This document shows positions 1-7,707 of a DNA stretch of 10,340 bases, in pieces. The DNA lies in the NCBI GenBank assembly GCA_015039465.1, contig MU130046.1, positions 219,092 to 229,431 on the forward strand, in the 5' to 3' direction. The position numbers and the translations under genes are program-made. This DNA is from Phlegmacium glaucopus. Its lineage: Eukaryota > Basidiomycota > Agaricomycetes > Agaricales > Cortinariaceae. The notes below the pieces were generated by a model that had not been told where the DNA came from, made no database searches, and saw only the letters and a list, made by a program, of their open reading frames with translations. Each line of letters starts with the position of its first letter. Within the stretch, counting starts at the first letter, position 1.

Positions 1-607
1 TACCTAGGGTTGGTAGAACCACTACAGGTCGTAGGTTTGGGGTGACGGTCAAGGGGCTACCAGGTCTAGCCAGACAAAAGAGCTTGTAAAGAAGAAGGTC
101 AAAGAGGTCCGTGAGGGACAGTTGTAGTTGTAGTGGGTTCTTTCTTCCTTGTGAACAGTCAACCCGCTGGGTTCGGAAGACCTCGTACAGGTCTAGTCAA
201 TTCGGAGCCTTTCGACCTAGGAACCAGTAGGCTATACGCTACTTCTCACACACACGTACACGCTAACCATTCTCCGGGTAGGTTTCTCAAGCCTGTAGGA
301 AGAGAGCCGACTATACTCAGAGTTTGGTCAAACGCTAAACACGGGCGAGTTACTAACTATTACAAGGTTGTATTCCTTGGCAACGACATGACTCCAGGAA
401 TAGTAACAGAACTTCGGTGAAGAACCGTCCACACTGCAACGAGCGTTAAAGTAACACCCTTGATAACCCGCGACACTCATCGGAGACGTCCTGTGGAGAC
501 ATACCAACCTCCCGGAGTAACTGAAGAGAACATATCCCTTAACTCCTACCAAGTCTCTCCTGTAGGAGACAACAAGACCAAAGTACACCCACCCGGGTAA
601 AAGGTTC
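1..607. other. Mirror-read helical C-terminal region, truncated by window edge
   Basis: The last exon in the window is read from 607 to 1 and holds 202 codons without a stop. It contains several amphipathic helices (for example VPYVGTLSIIERAQIANWF, KDVRTLWMGLLPIAHAHTLF and LEKLEEEMFEKT) and ends in GNWQWGLDAGHHQDGWDP at the window edge, so the protein continues beyond. I recognise no domain. Codon choice is balanced, and the residue mix is typical of a soluble protein. The overlapping conventional plus-strand frame at 133-420 and minus-strand frame at 328-669 are shadows of this exon. Confidence 0.85.
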
Positions 608-664
608 GACGCTACCTTATTAGATGAGTCGTTGGTAAAGGTATCTATTAAAGTCTCTTGAGTG

Positions 665-884
665 AGCATAGAAAGCGGAAAGACGGACGTCTTCGGTATC
701 CCTCAGTTGCTATAGTCCATTGGGTTGCCATCTTTTTGAAGGACGGTCAAGTTAAGGAAGAACCAGACTACCCTTAAATGTGGGGGAGGTGGTGGCATGA
801 GCGGTAAAACGTCTTCTAAGGAAAACTTAGTGTGCTTGTCCCATGGTCTTCAGTGGAACTGCTTGTTCGCGTGGGGCAGGTCCG
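665..884. other. Mirror-read WRVRWWRGC segment, possible chromatin-reader fold
   Basis: This is the fourth exon of the mirror-read gene, 73 codons read from 884 to 665. It begins with PGRGALVRQGDFWYPVRVIQ and continues with KWRVRWWRGCKFP, then a helical stretch ending DIVDSLWLLQAERRKIR at a GTGAGT donor. The 'GDFWYPVRVI…WRVRWWRG' layout, an aromatic beta-strand pair straight after a PHD finger, recalls Tudor/PWWP/BAH-like reader domains. I cannot assign it to one of them. Its codon phase joins the preceding 13-codon exon (984-943) and the following exon without loss. Confidence 0.6.
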
Positions 885-1092
885 GATAAATTTATCAATC
901 GTACTAGATCATCTCGACGCGTAATCATCAGTACCATTTATGGACTCCGCTTCAAGGTGAGCGAACGACGCTCCGAAATTTTGAGATTTTTAAATCCAGA
1001 TTAAGTCGTTCCAACTTGCGAGACTCACTAGGAAAGCGTGAATGTCAAAAAAACTTGAGGGTACCTCGTGAACGAACTATTGGAACCCTAGT

Positions 1093-1253
1093 GTTGATAG
1101 CGTCTCCTTCCCAAAAAAGAAGCCGTCTAATGAACGAGAAGGAAGGGAGACCGTACGCTATACACTGGTTAGAAATGTGAGCAACGTAACTTATTGGAGC
1201 GGTAGAAGGACTATCATTTGTTACAAAGGTAGTGGACAACGTGGTGTCGCCGT
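1093..1253. other. Mirror-read PHD zinc finger
   Basis: Read from 1253 down to 1093, the block encodes a textbook C4HC3 PHD finger. The ligands are CRC (Cys at 1253 and 1247), QCNEC (Cys at 1187 and 1178), HIAC (His at 1163, Cys at 1154) and CDSC (Cys at 1103 and 1095). A Trp sits two residues before the His, and a Lys-rich turn precedes the last pair. PHD fingers typically bind histone H3 tails, which would place the protein in the nucleus on chromatin; that role is inferred from the family. This domain is the most diagnostic proof that the mirror reading is right, because all eight zinc ligands fall at the correct spacing in one uninterrupted frame. Confidence 0.92.
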
Positions 1254-1329
1254 CAAATGTCGTTTTAGTCTCAGTCCCTCACTTATAACCCTTTCCCTTC
1301 CTCGACAGTACCACTCCAAACAACTCAAA

Positions 1330-2330
1330 TCTCGAAAGGCTCAGTGACCATCACCGCATCAGAGAAGGAGGCTAAGACCCGGTAGTTGGTTTCGACTCCA
1401 TTACCCTGAGCCACCTCCAACTCAACTCTGTATAAGGCGACAAAGTGAAGCACACACGTAACGATAGGTCAAGGCTAACAAGAAACCGTAGAGGAACTTT
1501 AGCCATACGACTTTACTTTGTACACCCTCGAAAAGTTCCAAAGCGAGCCTCTTCCTATCCAACTTAGCCAGTACCATAAGGAGTTAAGCTCAAAGCATCT
1601 TAAGCAGGACACGTCGTTCAGGTGGTGCGTCTACTATTTTACGGAGGGTTTAACGTTTCGGTGCTCCATCATGTTATAGGGCCGGTCGGTATACTCATGA
1701 CTTTCAGCGTAAAAAGAGTTACTAACCTATAGGTAACACGGCGTACGACAGTATACACATCTAACAACGACACAGTAAACCTGTCTGTATAGAACGCCAC
1801 TTTACACTCGCAAACATTAACTGGTCTTGTATCGGGTGTTCCAGCATTTATTAAGGTCTGAGCAGTAGGTTCGGTAGAGGTGGTCTGAGTCCCAAATAGC
1901 ATCCACCCTTAAGGGTCACAACAACTAGAAGGACAGGCTATGTAAGTAGTGGTTAGAGTTAACGATCCTAATGTCCTTCACTCTGGTGTTATAAGGCTTA
2001 AAGAGAAGCCCGGGGTCACGTCTTTTAGAACCAGAGGGAAGCGGCGGTTGTCGGCAGCAGTTGACTCCACCCAGACTGCCCCCAGAAAAGACTCCTCTTT
2101 GCTAGGGACGTTCGACGACTATACTCGGGCGGTATGAAATATATTAGTGATCGAACCTCGACTTTCTTCCCTTTTGGTGTACCAAAGACTTGGAGGGGGA
2201 AGACGCGAGAGGGAAGTGAGACCGAAATTGAGGTAAGTTTCAAATCTGAGTCATCCTCCCATCGGAATGCTAATGGTCACGACTCGCATCCAGCGTGGAC
2301 CAGAATACATACCTTTTAGGAGTCCAACCC
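1330..2330. other. Mirror-read cysteine-peptidase-like (USP/Ulp-like) N-terminal region
   Basis: This is the amino-terminal part of the mirror-read protein, read from 2330 downward. After a short first exon (…PEDFPYIRPGATYAQH) comes a globular stretch with KPCGFPFFQLQASDYI, then LPVILAIEIGDE, then YDLVGYVLVNYKRSHFTARY, with the His near 1805. It continues with ATIYTYDSMRHNGYP and a downstream FYHLRGGLAAQDEFYETRI. The order Y-x-L-x-G-…-HF-x-x-R followed by a YDSM strand resembles the His box of ubiquitin-type or Ulp-type cysteine peptidases. The expected catalytic Cys box would lie further upstream and was not seen, so catalytic activity cannot be claimed. A low-complexity Ser/Thr/Pro/Glu linker leads into the PHD finger. 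Confidence 0.5.
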
Positions 2331-2335
2331 CAGAA

Positions 2336-2493
2336 GTTGACATGAGGCCTCGGCCAAAGCCACGTCCTTTAAAGAAGAAGATTACCGAGAAGAAACTGAA
2401 GCATGGGTAGGACTCAGGAGTCTGTGCACTAAGTATTGGGTAACTGGTCCAACAGATGACAGGTAATTTATATGATAATTTACTTTACTTAAA
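2336..2493. other. Junction zone between mirrored and normal sequence; no gene assigned
   Basis: Mirror-read coding is firm up to about 2330. Beyond that, mirror reading gives two short competing open frames, one acidic (…YEVKEEPLEEEIS…) and one basic (…RRRNFLHRNRLR…). Neither could be joined to the next exon by a credible intron. The plus strand has a short basic frame ending at 2410 (MRPRPKPRPLKKK…), which shares the same purine-rich runs and is probably an artefact. Bases 2461-2490 are A/T-rich. The switch from mirrored to normal orientation lies here or in the repeat array that follows. Confidence 0.4.
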
Positions 2494-2705
2494 TACTCGC
2501 AGCTATGCATGATAACTCGTGAATGAATTGGGTGACTCGCAACACTCGCAAGAAATCCCATGGTTATTCACAAAGACTCGCAAGTCATTCGCAAAATACT
2601 CGCAAGTCATTCTCAAGTACTCGCAAGTCACTCAAATTACCCTCAAGTCACTCGCAAATACTCTCACATTGCTCGCATGCCAGTCGCAAATGACTCGCAA
2701 ATTTT
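2494..2705. repeat. Degenerate tandem repeat, unit ACTCGCAAGT
   Basis: About nine copies of TCGCAA lie between 2537 and 2700, mostly as ACTCGCAAGTC or ACTCGCAAAT. They alternate with variants such as ATTCGCAAAA, ACTCAAATT and CCTCAAGT. The underlying unit is about 10-11 bp and locally doubles to about 21 bp. Outlying ACTCGCAG and ACTCGTGA copies start near 2494. The open frames across it (2519-2737 and 2560-2835) are rich in S, Q, T and K and simply translate the repeat. I see no telomeric or CRISPR-like organisation, since there are no unique spacers of constant length. Confidence 0.85.
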
Positions 2706-2784
2706 CCAGTGCCCCGTTCCGCACCACAACTGCGTAGAGAATTGTTGTAAAAAAGGAGGTAGAAAGCCAACTTGGCATCTTGGA

Positions 2785-3475
2785 TTATACGTGCTGACTT
2801 CCATCGACCAGGATCTCTTTATAAAGATACGGTGACATTAATCGTGATAGAAGTACATTCGGCAGCATGATCATGTTAACCACACCAGGAGCATCATCTG
2901 GGATATCTGCCAAATAGTAATGTCTGTCAATACAGGCACGCGAACGATTTTATGAAGAAAGCAGGGATTCCAATTTTTTTGGGTTATTAGCGGATAGAAC
3001 GTGCCTTAAGGCCTTGGTTTATGACATTATGTGCCTAGATGTGCCTAGTGGTTGATAGAATTCAAACATAAGTAACATATCTTTTTGCGTGGAATCTGCG
3101 AGCGTACACAGGAGGAGGCACGCTTTCAACCATTCTTCTTATATGGATAGCGTTACATAAGCGCGAGGTCAAGTGGGTCCAAGCTCGAGTGACGATTCAC
3201 TTTTCACTTCAGGGATCTTGATTCTTGACATGGTGGTACAGTAAGTACTTTGCCACGATTTTCAGTAGACGAACTCACGCTGTCATATTTTGAGACTTCG
3301 ACAAAGTTAATATATCTGCCATTTGTCTGCCGTGTTCCGTTGGCCGCTGTCCGAGTCAGACCCCACCAGTACCTGTCCGCCTTGAACGGCGATAGGATGG
3401 CTGGGTAATGTATTTTTTACCTTGTTGTCTATTTTCCGCCACGGTTTCAGGGTCCTCGTGCCCTTTGAATGTTAT
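2785..3475 (-). pseudogene. Decayed spliced gene, family not recognised
   Basis: On the minus strand a clear coding stretch starts near 3410 (HYPAILSPFKADRYWWGLT…GRYINFVEVSKYDS). It reaches a GTGAGT donor at 3278, with a plausible phase-0 acceptor at 3217 (62 nt intron). The same frame continues as IPEVKSESSLELGPT and FEFYQPLGTSRHIM. After further stops it ends in RACIDRHYYLADIPDDAPGV and SPYLYKEILVDGSQHV, with a stop at 2785-2787. At least four in-frame stops interrupt it, and the upstream piece (KGHEDPETVAENRQQG, about 3475-3425) is in another frame. Protein-like quality with recurrent stops suggests a relic. Some of the breaks could be unrecognised introns. I do not know the family. This gene also proves that normal orientation holds from 2785 rightward. 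Confidence 0.65.
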
Positions 3476-3867
3476 TAATATACAATCTAATTTGAATTCG
3501 CACATGTGAGAATTGCCGCTCTAAGCCAAAAAGTAGGGCTCAACCCAAGTTCAGCCCGGCCTGGCTTTGGTGGTCCAGAACACGGAGAGATGAAGTTTAT
3601 TTTGCTCAGTACTGCAGGTCATTGAGGGATCGAGGCAAGACCGAGAGGGTTAATGTAATTATTTTTCGAGACCCTTGAAATATTGCAGAATTTGTTATGT
3701 TTTCCAGTCACAAAACAGTAAGTGTTCTGTTGGGTCTCTTTAACTAATAGTACATCTAGATTGAGGTATGTATGGTTTTATTTTTCGCCCGAAAAGAATT
3801 TATACTGATGGGAAATAGTCGAGTCGAGAAAAGAAGAGAGAAATGGTGTCATCAGTTCACTTGCGTA
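3476..3867. other. Intergenic, no gene seen
   Basis: About 390 bp without a supportable gene. It contains a GC-richer patch near 3541-3575 (GGGCTCAACCCAAGTTCAGCCCGGCC) inside otherwise A/T-rich DNA. The plus-strand frame at 3772-3957 is mostly antisense to the Asn/Asp-rich tail of the minus-strand gene that ends at 3868. Confidence 0.5.
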
Positions 3868-4705
3868 TTAGTCGTACAAGTCTTCATTGTTGTTGTTATC
3901 ATTGATGTTGTTGTTGGTATTATCTTCCTCCTCTGCATCTGCAAGAGCCTCTTGTAGAAAATCTGGAACCCGAGGAATAGAATCAAGGGCAGGGATGATG
4001 TGGTTATCTCGAAGCTCAGTCAGTTGTTCGTCTGATTTCTTTATCTCCAAGATATTCAGGGAATCGGCCCGGGAATAAAGGCTCCCAGTATCTTTCAAAC
4101 CAAGCCTGGTTTCTCTTTTCTCTTTTATCAATTTCGAGGATTTCGAGGATTAGGCTATCGGGTCCGTCGGTCCCAGTTTCGTCATCACTTTCGTTGGCAC
4201 TTTTCGGAATTATTCCCAAATAAAGTTTTTGATATCCGCTTTGCCGTTTTTCCAGTCCCACTCTGGAAGTAGGTTTGGTACGGTCATGAGGCGTGTCTCT
4301 CAGATTAACCACCTATTACCATCCATAGAGTTTTTCCCGGCACGCTCAATGTGACGAAGGACGACGATGTCCAGAGCGCCTTGATGAAATACGCGACATT
4401 CAGGCTGACCCCGAAGTCCATCGTACTTTTTCGCAGTTCGTAATGCCCTCGCATGCAATACTAGGCGGTCGCATATAGAAGATGTTCTCAGTAAGCAGTC
4501 TACCTCCAGGAATTTGGGTAATTAGATTCACTCGTCGCGCCGCTACACTCCTAAAATGTGGGTTACACAGCTCGTCTCGTGGGTCACCAAGTTCGACTGT
4601 TTCTTGGATCGTGAAGCGCTTCGTGCTTTCACCTACCCAGCTTCTCGCAAAAGGTGCTTCGTGCGGCTCAGTTCCTTTGCATATCAGTAGTAGATTTAAT
4701 TCCAC
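3868..4705 (-). pseudogene. Decayed minus-strand gene with retained intron and Asn/Asp-rich C-terminus
   Basis: The pieces in coding order are SVAARRVNLITQIPGGRLL (frame 1, to about 4480), then LHARALRTAKKYDGLRGQPE…VVLRHIERAGKNSMD (frame 2, to 4320). A 57-nt GTAATA…TTCCAG intron (4319-4263) joins in phase to EWDWKNGKADIKNFIWE. Then come SANESDDETGTDGPDS…WFERYWEPLFPGRFPEYLG in a third frame and SDEQLTELRDNHIIPALDSI…EEEDN in a fourth segment, ending in an Asn-rich tail with a stop at 3868. At least three frame changes without GT-AG signals point to indels, not splicing. I do not recognise the family, and the true 5' end is unknown; the frame open to 4705 begins at GTG, not ATG. A 9-bp direct duplication (TTTCGAGGA, about 4130-4150) lies in the acidic segment and encodes LILEILEID. 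Confidence 0.65.
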
Positions 4706-5150
4706 GAATTAATACGTTACATGCACATCAAGTAAAAGCCAAAATGATTAACTAGTCAAACGTTGTATAACATTGTAAGTGTTGGGTGCCACGAGATCCT
4801 GGAACAGCAGGACTTATTGTCGTCAATTCTCAGATGGAGAGTGACAATTCGCAGCTTCATGGGTGTTATTCCTGTTCTAAGTAGAGCCTTGTCTGAAGCT
4901 GGTGACTAGGCCTTTCAGTAATCGCGACGCCCTTTGTCGACGAAGTGGATAGAGACCTCTCAGGTTAAACTTTTGCGAAGGTGCTGGGATCATGGGTGCA
5001 AAACTCCTGCTGCTTTGTGGAATGGGGTCAGAATGATAGCAAAAACGGAAAGGTAAGTTTGAACTCTAACTGCACAAAACATTCGAAAGTAATCCCTTCA
5101 GTCTTTCAGTCTCCTCCAAACGTTGTTAACACCGAGAGTAACAGTTCTGC
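4706..5150. other. Intergenic; weak plus-strand intron-like signal at 5053
   Basis: No convincing gene. On the plus strand 5053 begins GTAAGT, with CTCTAAC at 5064-5070 and CAG at 5099-5101 or 5107-5109. This matches a 49- or 57-nt fungal intron, and it is preceded by an open 24-codon stretch from 4981. No matching downstream exon was found, so I do not call a gene. Confidence 0.3.
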
Positions 5151-5672
5151 TCATTTAAAGTAGCTCTTGAATCCACACGTCTTGATCCCTGTACGCGGAT
5201 TTGGGACCAAATCAAATATGCCAGAAGGTTGCCTCTTACCGAGCTCGGACTCCAGGCGCTTCTTTACTTCCTCTTCGTTCGCAGTTGGGACAGGCTTCAC
5301 ATCTTCCATCAAGACTTCCTCGGGACCGTCGTTCACCCAGTGTCCGGAAAGGATCTGGGTGAGGACTAAAAGATCATTCATGTTGGGGTCCAATCGACGA
5401 GATGCAAAGCTACATCCTAGCGCGATACCAGCTTCACGAACAACGCGATTGAGACGCAGTGGAACATTCACGTCTTGCCGATGGTGGTCAGGGAGTTTAA
5501 TGCCAAATTTCTCATTGAACCAGCGGTGCCTCTCGTCGTTGGAAACCAATAGACCAGCCGTGATGCCAGTCCGGGGGCGGGGAGTCCCTTTATCAACGCC
5601 TGGAGGGGGACGAAACCAAGGAGAGGGAATGACTGGTGCTGAGGGTTCATGAATGTTTGGTTGCTCCGTCAT
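5151..5672 (-). CDS. Hypothetical fungal protein, 173 aa, intact ORF
   Basis: A single uninterrupted frame starts at a real ATG in good context (ACAACC before ATG, 5672-5670). It has a Pro-rich disordered N-terminus (PSAPVIPSPWFRPPPGVDKG), then a compact region DERHRWFNEKFGIKLPDHH, LRLNRVVREAGIALGCSF and NDLLVLTQILSGHWVND. A charged Glu/Lys helix (EEEVKKRLESELGKRQ) and a short tail ending KSYFK follow. No signal peptide, membrane segment or known catalytic motif is visible. It is the only intact coding frame of this quality between the two relic regions. It may be a short host orphan gene or the surviving first exon of a longer gene cut short. The plus-strand frame at 5167-5652 is its shadow. 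I do not recognise the family. Confidence 0.75.
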   Translation of the reverse strand: MTEQPNIHEPSAPVIPSPWFRPPPGVDKGTPRPRTGITAGLLVSNDERHRWFNEKFGIKLPDHHRQDVNVPLRLNRVVREAGIALGCSFASRRLDPNMNDLLVLTQILSGHWVNDGPEEVLMEDVKPVPTANEEEVKKRLESELGKRQPSGIFDLVPNPRTGIKTCGFKSYFK

Positions 5673-6599
5673 GGTTGTTGTACATGTTAAACGTTAAACA
5701 TTGAAGGGAACGCAACTTGTGACGGTCACAGCTTGGCGATATAACTTTTTTTCTGTTACATATTAATCCCCCTTTGTCTGGGAAAGGAGGGTTTCGCAAT
5801 AGAATTATCCCAATCTGCTGAATCCGAACAATCTAATCCTAAAATCACTTAAAAGAACCAGTACTCGCTATTTATCCTCAAGCGCAGCCATACCTTAGCC
5901 GTCGAGTTTGGTGCCTCAGTGGCTTCGAGTGGCCAATTTGTGTGAGTGTTTTTTATATTGAAGAATTACCTCATTTATGTTTGTTTGATATTTTAGGCCG
6001 CATTGGGATTCAGGAGATGGAGGTAGCACTGAAATGCCATAGAACCTGTCCATTAGAGTCTTTCAATGGCGAAGTTGCTATTCTTTATTGAGACCTGTGA
6101 AGTAAATAGTAAGGTATCAAGATCAAAGACAGGAATAACAATAACTTATTCGTTTAGAACCTCAGATGTACGCCGTTGAAGTATGGGAGGGTTCTTAGTG
6201 CTGAGGAAGTCCTGACCGGTTTTCGAGTCTACGGCGACGACCATCATGGATATTTGATGAGTCCTGGGCCTGATAGTTAGTTTGCAGGGGAGGTGTATCT
6301 TATTTTTCGAACCCCCAAAAAACTGAACTCAGTCATTACTTCATATAGACGTAAACAGTCAATGCGAACTATCCGCTCCAATGCCTACTCGATCTACGCT
6401 GGGGCCACTCCGCCCATCTCGACACTATTGACGGTTTTTTTTTTCTTTCCTTTGTTCTTATTCGTTGGTAAACCCCATCGCAATTTACAGACCATCGTTA
6501 ATCTGATAGTGCAAAGGCTTTACTACCTCAACAGTACTAGCTCCCTACTTTTCTCCCGTTTCTTCTCATTCTTTCCTTGGCTCCCAGAAGAAGCCCACA
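5673..6599. other. Non-coding or unassigned, A/T-rich
   Basis: I see no supportable gene. The stretch immediately upstream of 5672 would hold the promoter of the 173-aa gene, but no clear TATA box stands out. A pyrimidine tract (GGTTTTTTTTTTCTTTCC) lies at 6433-6450. The plus-strand frame 6293-6619 is rich in Phe, Leu and Ser because of such tracts and shows no domain. Confidence 0.4.
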
Positions 6600-6981
6600 T
6601 TGCAACCATACTGGCTTAGCTGGCGTCGCCAAAGAACTTACGAGAACGGTTGAAAGATTGATAACACTCGAAGATGAGTCAGACCTGGATGTTGGGGGCA
6701 GACCGAGGGCGGAAAAGCTGTGCCAAATCTTTTTTGTCCCTAAAGAGGGTGTGGTTGTATTACGGTCGACAGATGTGGCAGGTAAATATTTGTGTGCCCA
6801 ACTTCTACTCTATGATTGTCGCTAACGGTCTATATGTTAGGCGCTATGTGATCTTTTCAAAGCGATAACGTCCTTTTCTTTGGATATTATCTTGTGGTCG
6901 TTTCCCACCGGCCCACTCCTCGATCCCGTATCACTGGCCGTGCAACGCTCGAAGACGCCGTCCTCTATTCACAATTGAGTC
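6600..6981 (+). other. Probable plus-strand exon fragments around a 59-nt intron
   Basis: An intron of canonical fungal form lies at 6782-6840: GTAAAT donor, CGCTAAC branch, GTTAG acceptor. One frame (6674-6781, then 6841 on) reads through in phase 0, giving …LYYGRQMWQ joined to ALCDLFKAITSFSLDIILW and a stop near 6978. An overlapping frame upstream (GVAKELTRTVERLITLEDES…, 6620-6781) looks equally coding but would stop four codons into the second exon. The two may be pieces of one decayed gene. No family is recognised, and neither frame has a convincing start. Confidence 0.35.
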
Positions 6982-7707
6982 CTGTGATGTGCTCGTTGAA
7001 TTATAGGATTGGAGCTTGGAGTGGGAAGAAGCGGTTGTGCAGAGGTTGTTCCTGTCCTTTTGCAGGTTGCATTAACAGTGTTGAGCGTTGAAAGTTCGAT
7101 GGAGAGCGTAAGTTACCGGCCTTCCTTGTACGAATGATTTTGACACTCTGGTTAGCCGTCTGGGTACGTCCAAAAGTTCTTTACATGTTTGTAGAGCGTA
7201 CGTGCATTTTCTTTTTCTCCTCACGTATCAGAACGCGTATTTCTAAAAATCGATCAACTACAGCGAATCACGACATCTGTCTTCAAGTTGGCCATCATTG
7301 TAATGTTCAGCTCTCTACCACAGGTACAAGGATAACTCTCTCATGTCCTGTCCTCAGCCGATGGCAGATATCTCTTCCCTATGATCAAACTAGTACTTTG
7401 TTGAGAGAAGCCTCCGCAGTTCAATATTCTCGTCTTAGCGAAGCATGAGCGTAGATTAGAATCAAGTCTTTGAGTGAATGTGTGATGTCACAGCGTTACA
7501 CGCTTTTTCTTTCCAAGACATCCATCATTCTCTCTTAGCATCTGGCTCTCTGCCTCGCTCTGGCTCGTTTTTCGCTTTACAATTAACACTAATACTACAT
7601 TATAACGAACACACTCCCTATGCAACGCAAACCCAAGCCTTTAAACCACCACTAAACTTATTCATCTGGCCCGACTTGAAGCATCACCAATTGGATTGAA
7701 AGGATAA
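6982..7707. other. Unassigned stretch, no gene recognised
   Basis: Short frames at 7134-7448 and 7478-7699 are Ser/Leu-rich, without motifs or coding-like composition. Several pyrimidine-rich runs followed by AG (for example near 7320 and 7362) could be splice acceptors, but no donor could be paired with a continuing frame. I see no repeat or RNA gene. Confidence 0.35.

Larger units (their letters stand above)
1..2335. other. Mirror-image block (reversed, not complemented) carrying a spliced gene
   Basis: Reading the printed strand right to left without complementing gives one fungal gene whose 3' part runs off base 1. The exons are about 2330-2276, 2223-1045, 984-943, 884-665 and 607-1. The introns are 2275-2224 (52 nt), 1044-985 (60 nt, GTAAGT...TTGCTGAAT...TAG), 942-885 (58 nt, GTATTT...TGCTAAC...TAG) and 664-608 (57 nt, GTGAGT...TTGCTGAG...CAG). 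Exon lengths and phases agree: 1179 nt is 1+392 codons+2, 42 nt is 1+13 codons+2, 220 nt is 1+73 codons, and 607 nt is 202 codons+1. No stop codon interrupts about 690 codons. I read this directly. The conclusion that the block was reversed as data, not by biology, is inference. The 5' start of the gene was not found, and the true edge of the block lies between 2335 and 2785. Confidence 0.95.

Noticed and set aside
133..420. 95-aa plus-strand frame as a novel small protein
   Set aside because: It is a shadow over the last exon of the mirror-read gene (607-1), with no domain, poor context and no supporting neighbour.
1..2335. A natural inversion or an antisense gene
   Set aside because: An inversion would show coding on the reverse complement. 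The gene appears only when bases are reversed without complementing, which known recombination mechanisms cannot produce.
2134..2410. Plus-strand two-exon gene with GTAAGT…TGCTAAT…CAG intron at 2233-2293, ending in a basic tail (MRPRPKPRPLKKK…)
   Set aside because: It is attractive alone, but the same bases read in plain reverse belong to the long, multi-exon PHD gene. Purine-rich runs give Lys/Arg/Glu-rich frames in either direction, and no longer upstream exon exists on the plus strand.
2494..2705. CRISPR-like array
   Set aside because: Units are 10-11 bp, degenerate and contiguous, with no constant-length unique spacers, and the context is a eukaryotic chromosome.
2519..2835. Ser/Gln/Thr-rich ORFs over the repeat
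   Set aside because: They are translations of a short tandem repeat, open only because the unit lacks stop codons in two frames.
6293..6619. 108-aa Phe-rich plus-strand frame as a membrane protein
   Set aside because: Its hydrophobicity comes from T/C tracts (for example 6433-6450). It has no conserved motif and no continuation by splicing that I could support.
7134..7448. 104-aa plus-strand frame as a gene
   Set aside because: Its composition is random-looking (Ser, Thr and Arg-rich), with no domain and no usable intron partners.
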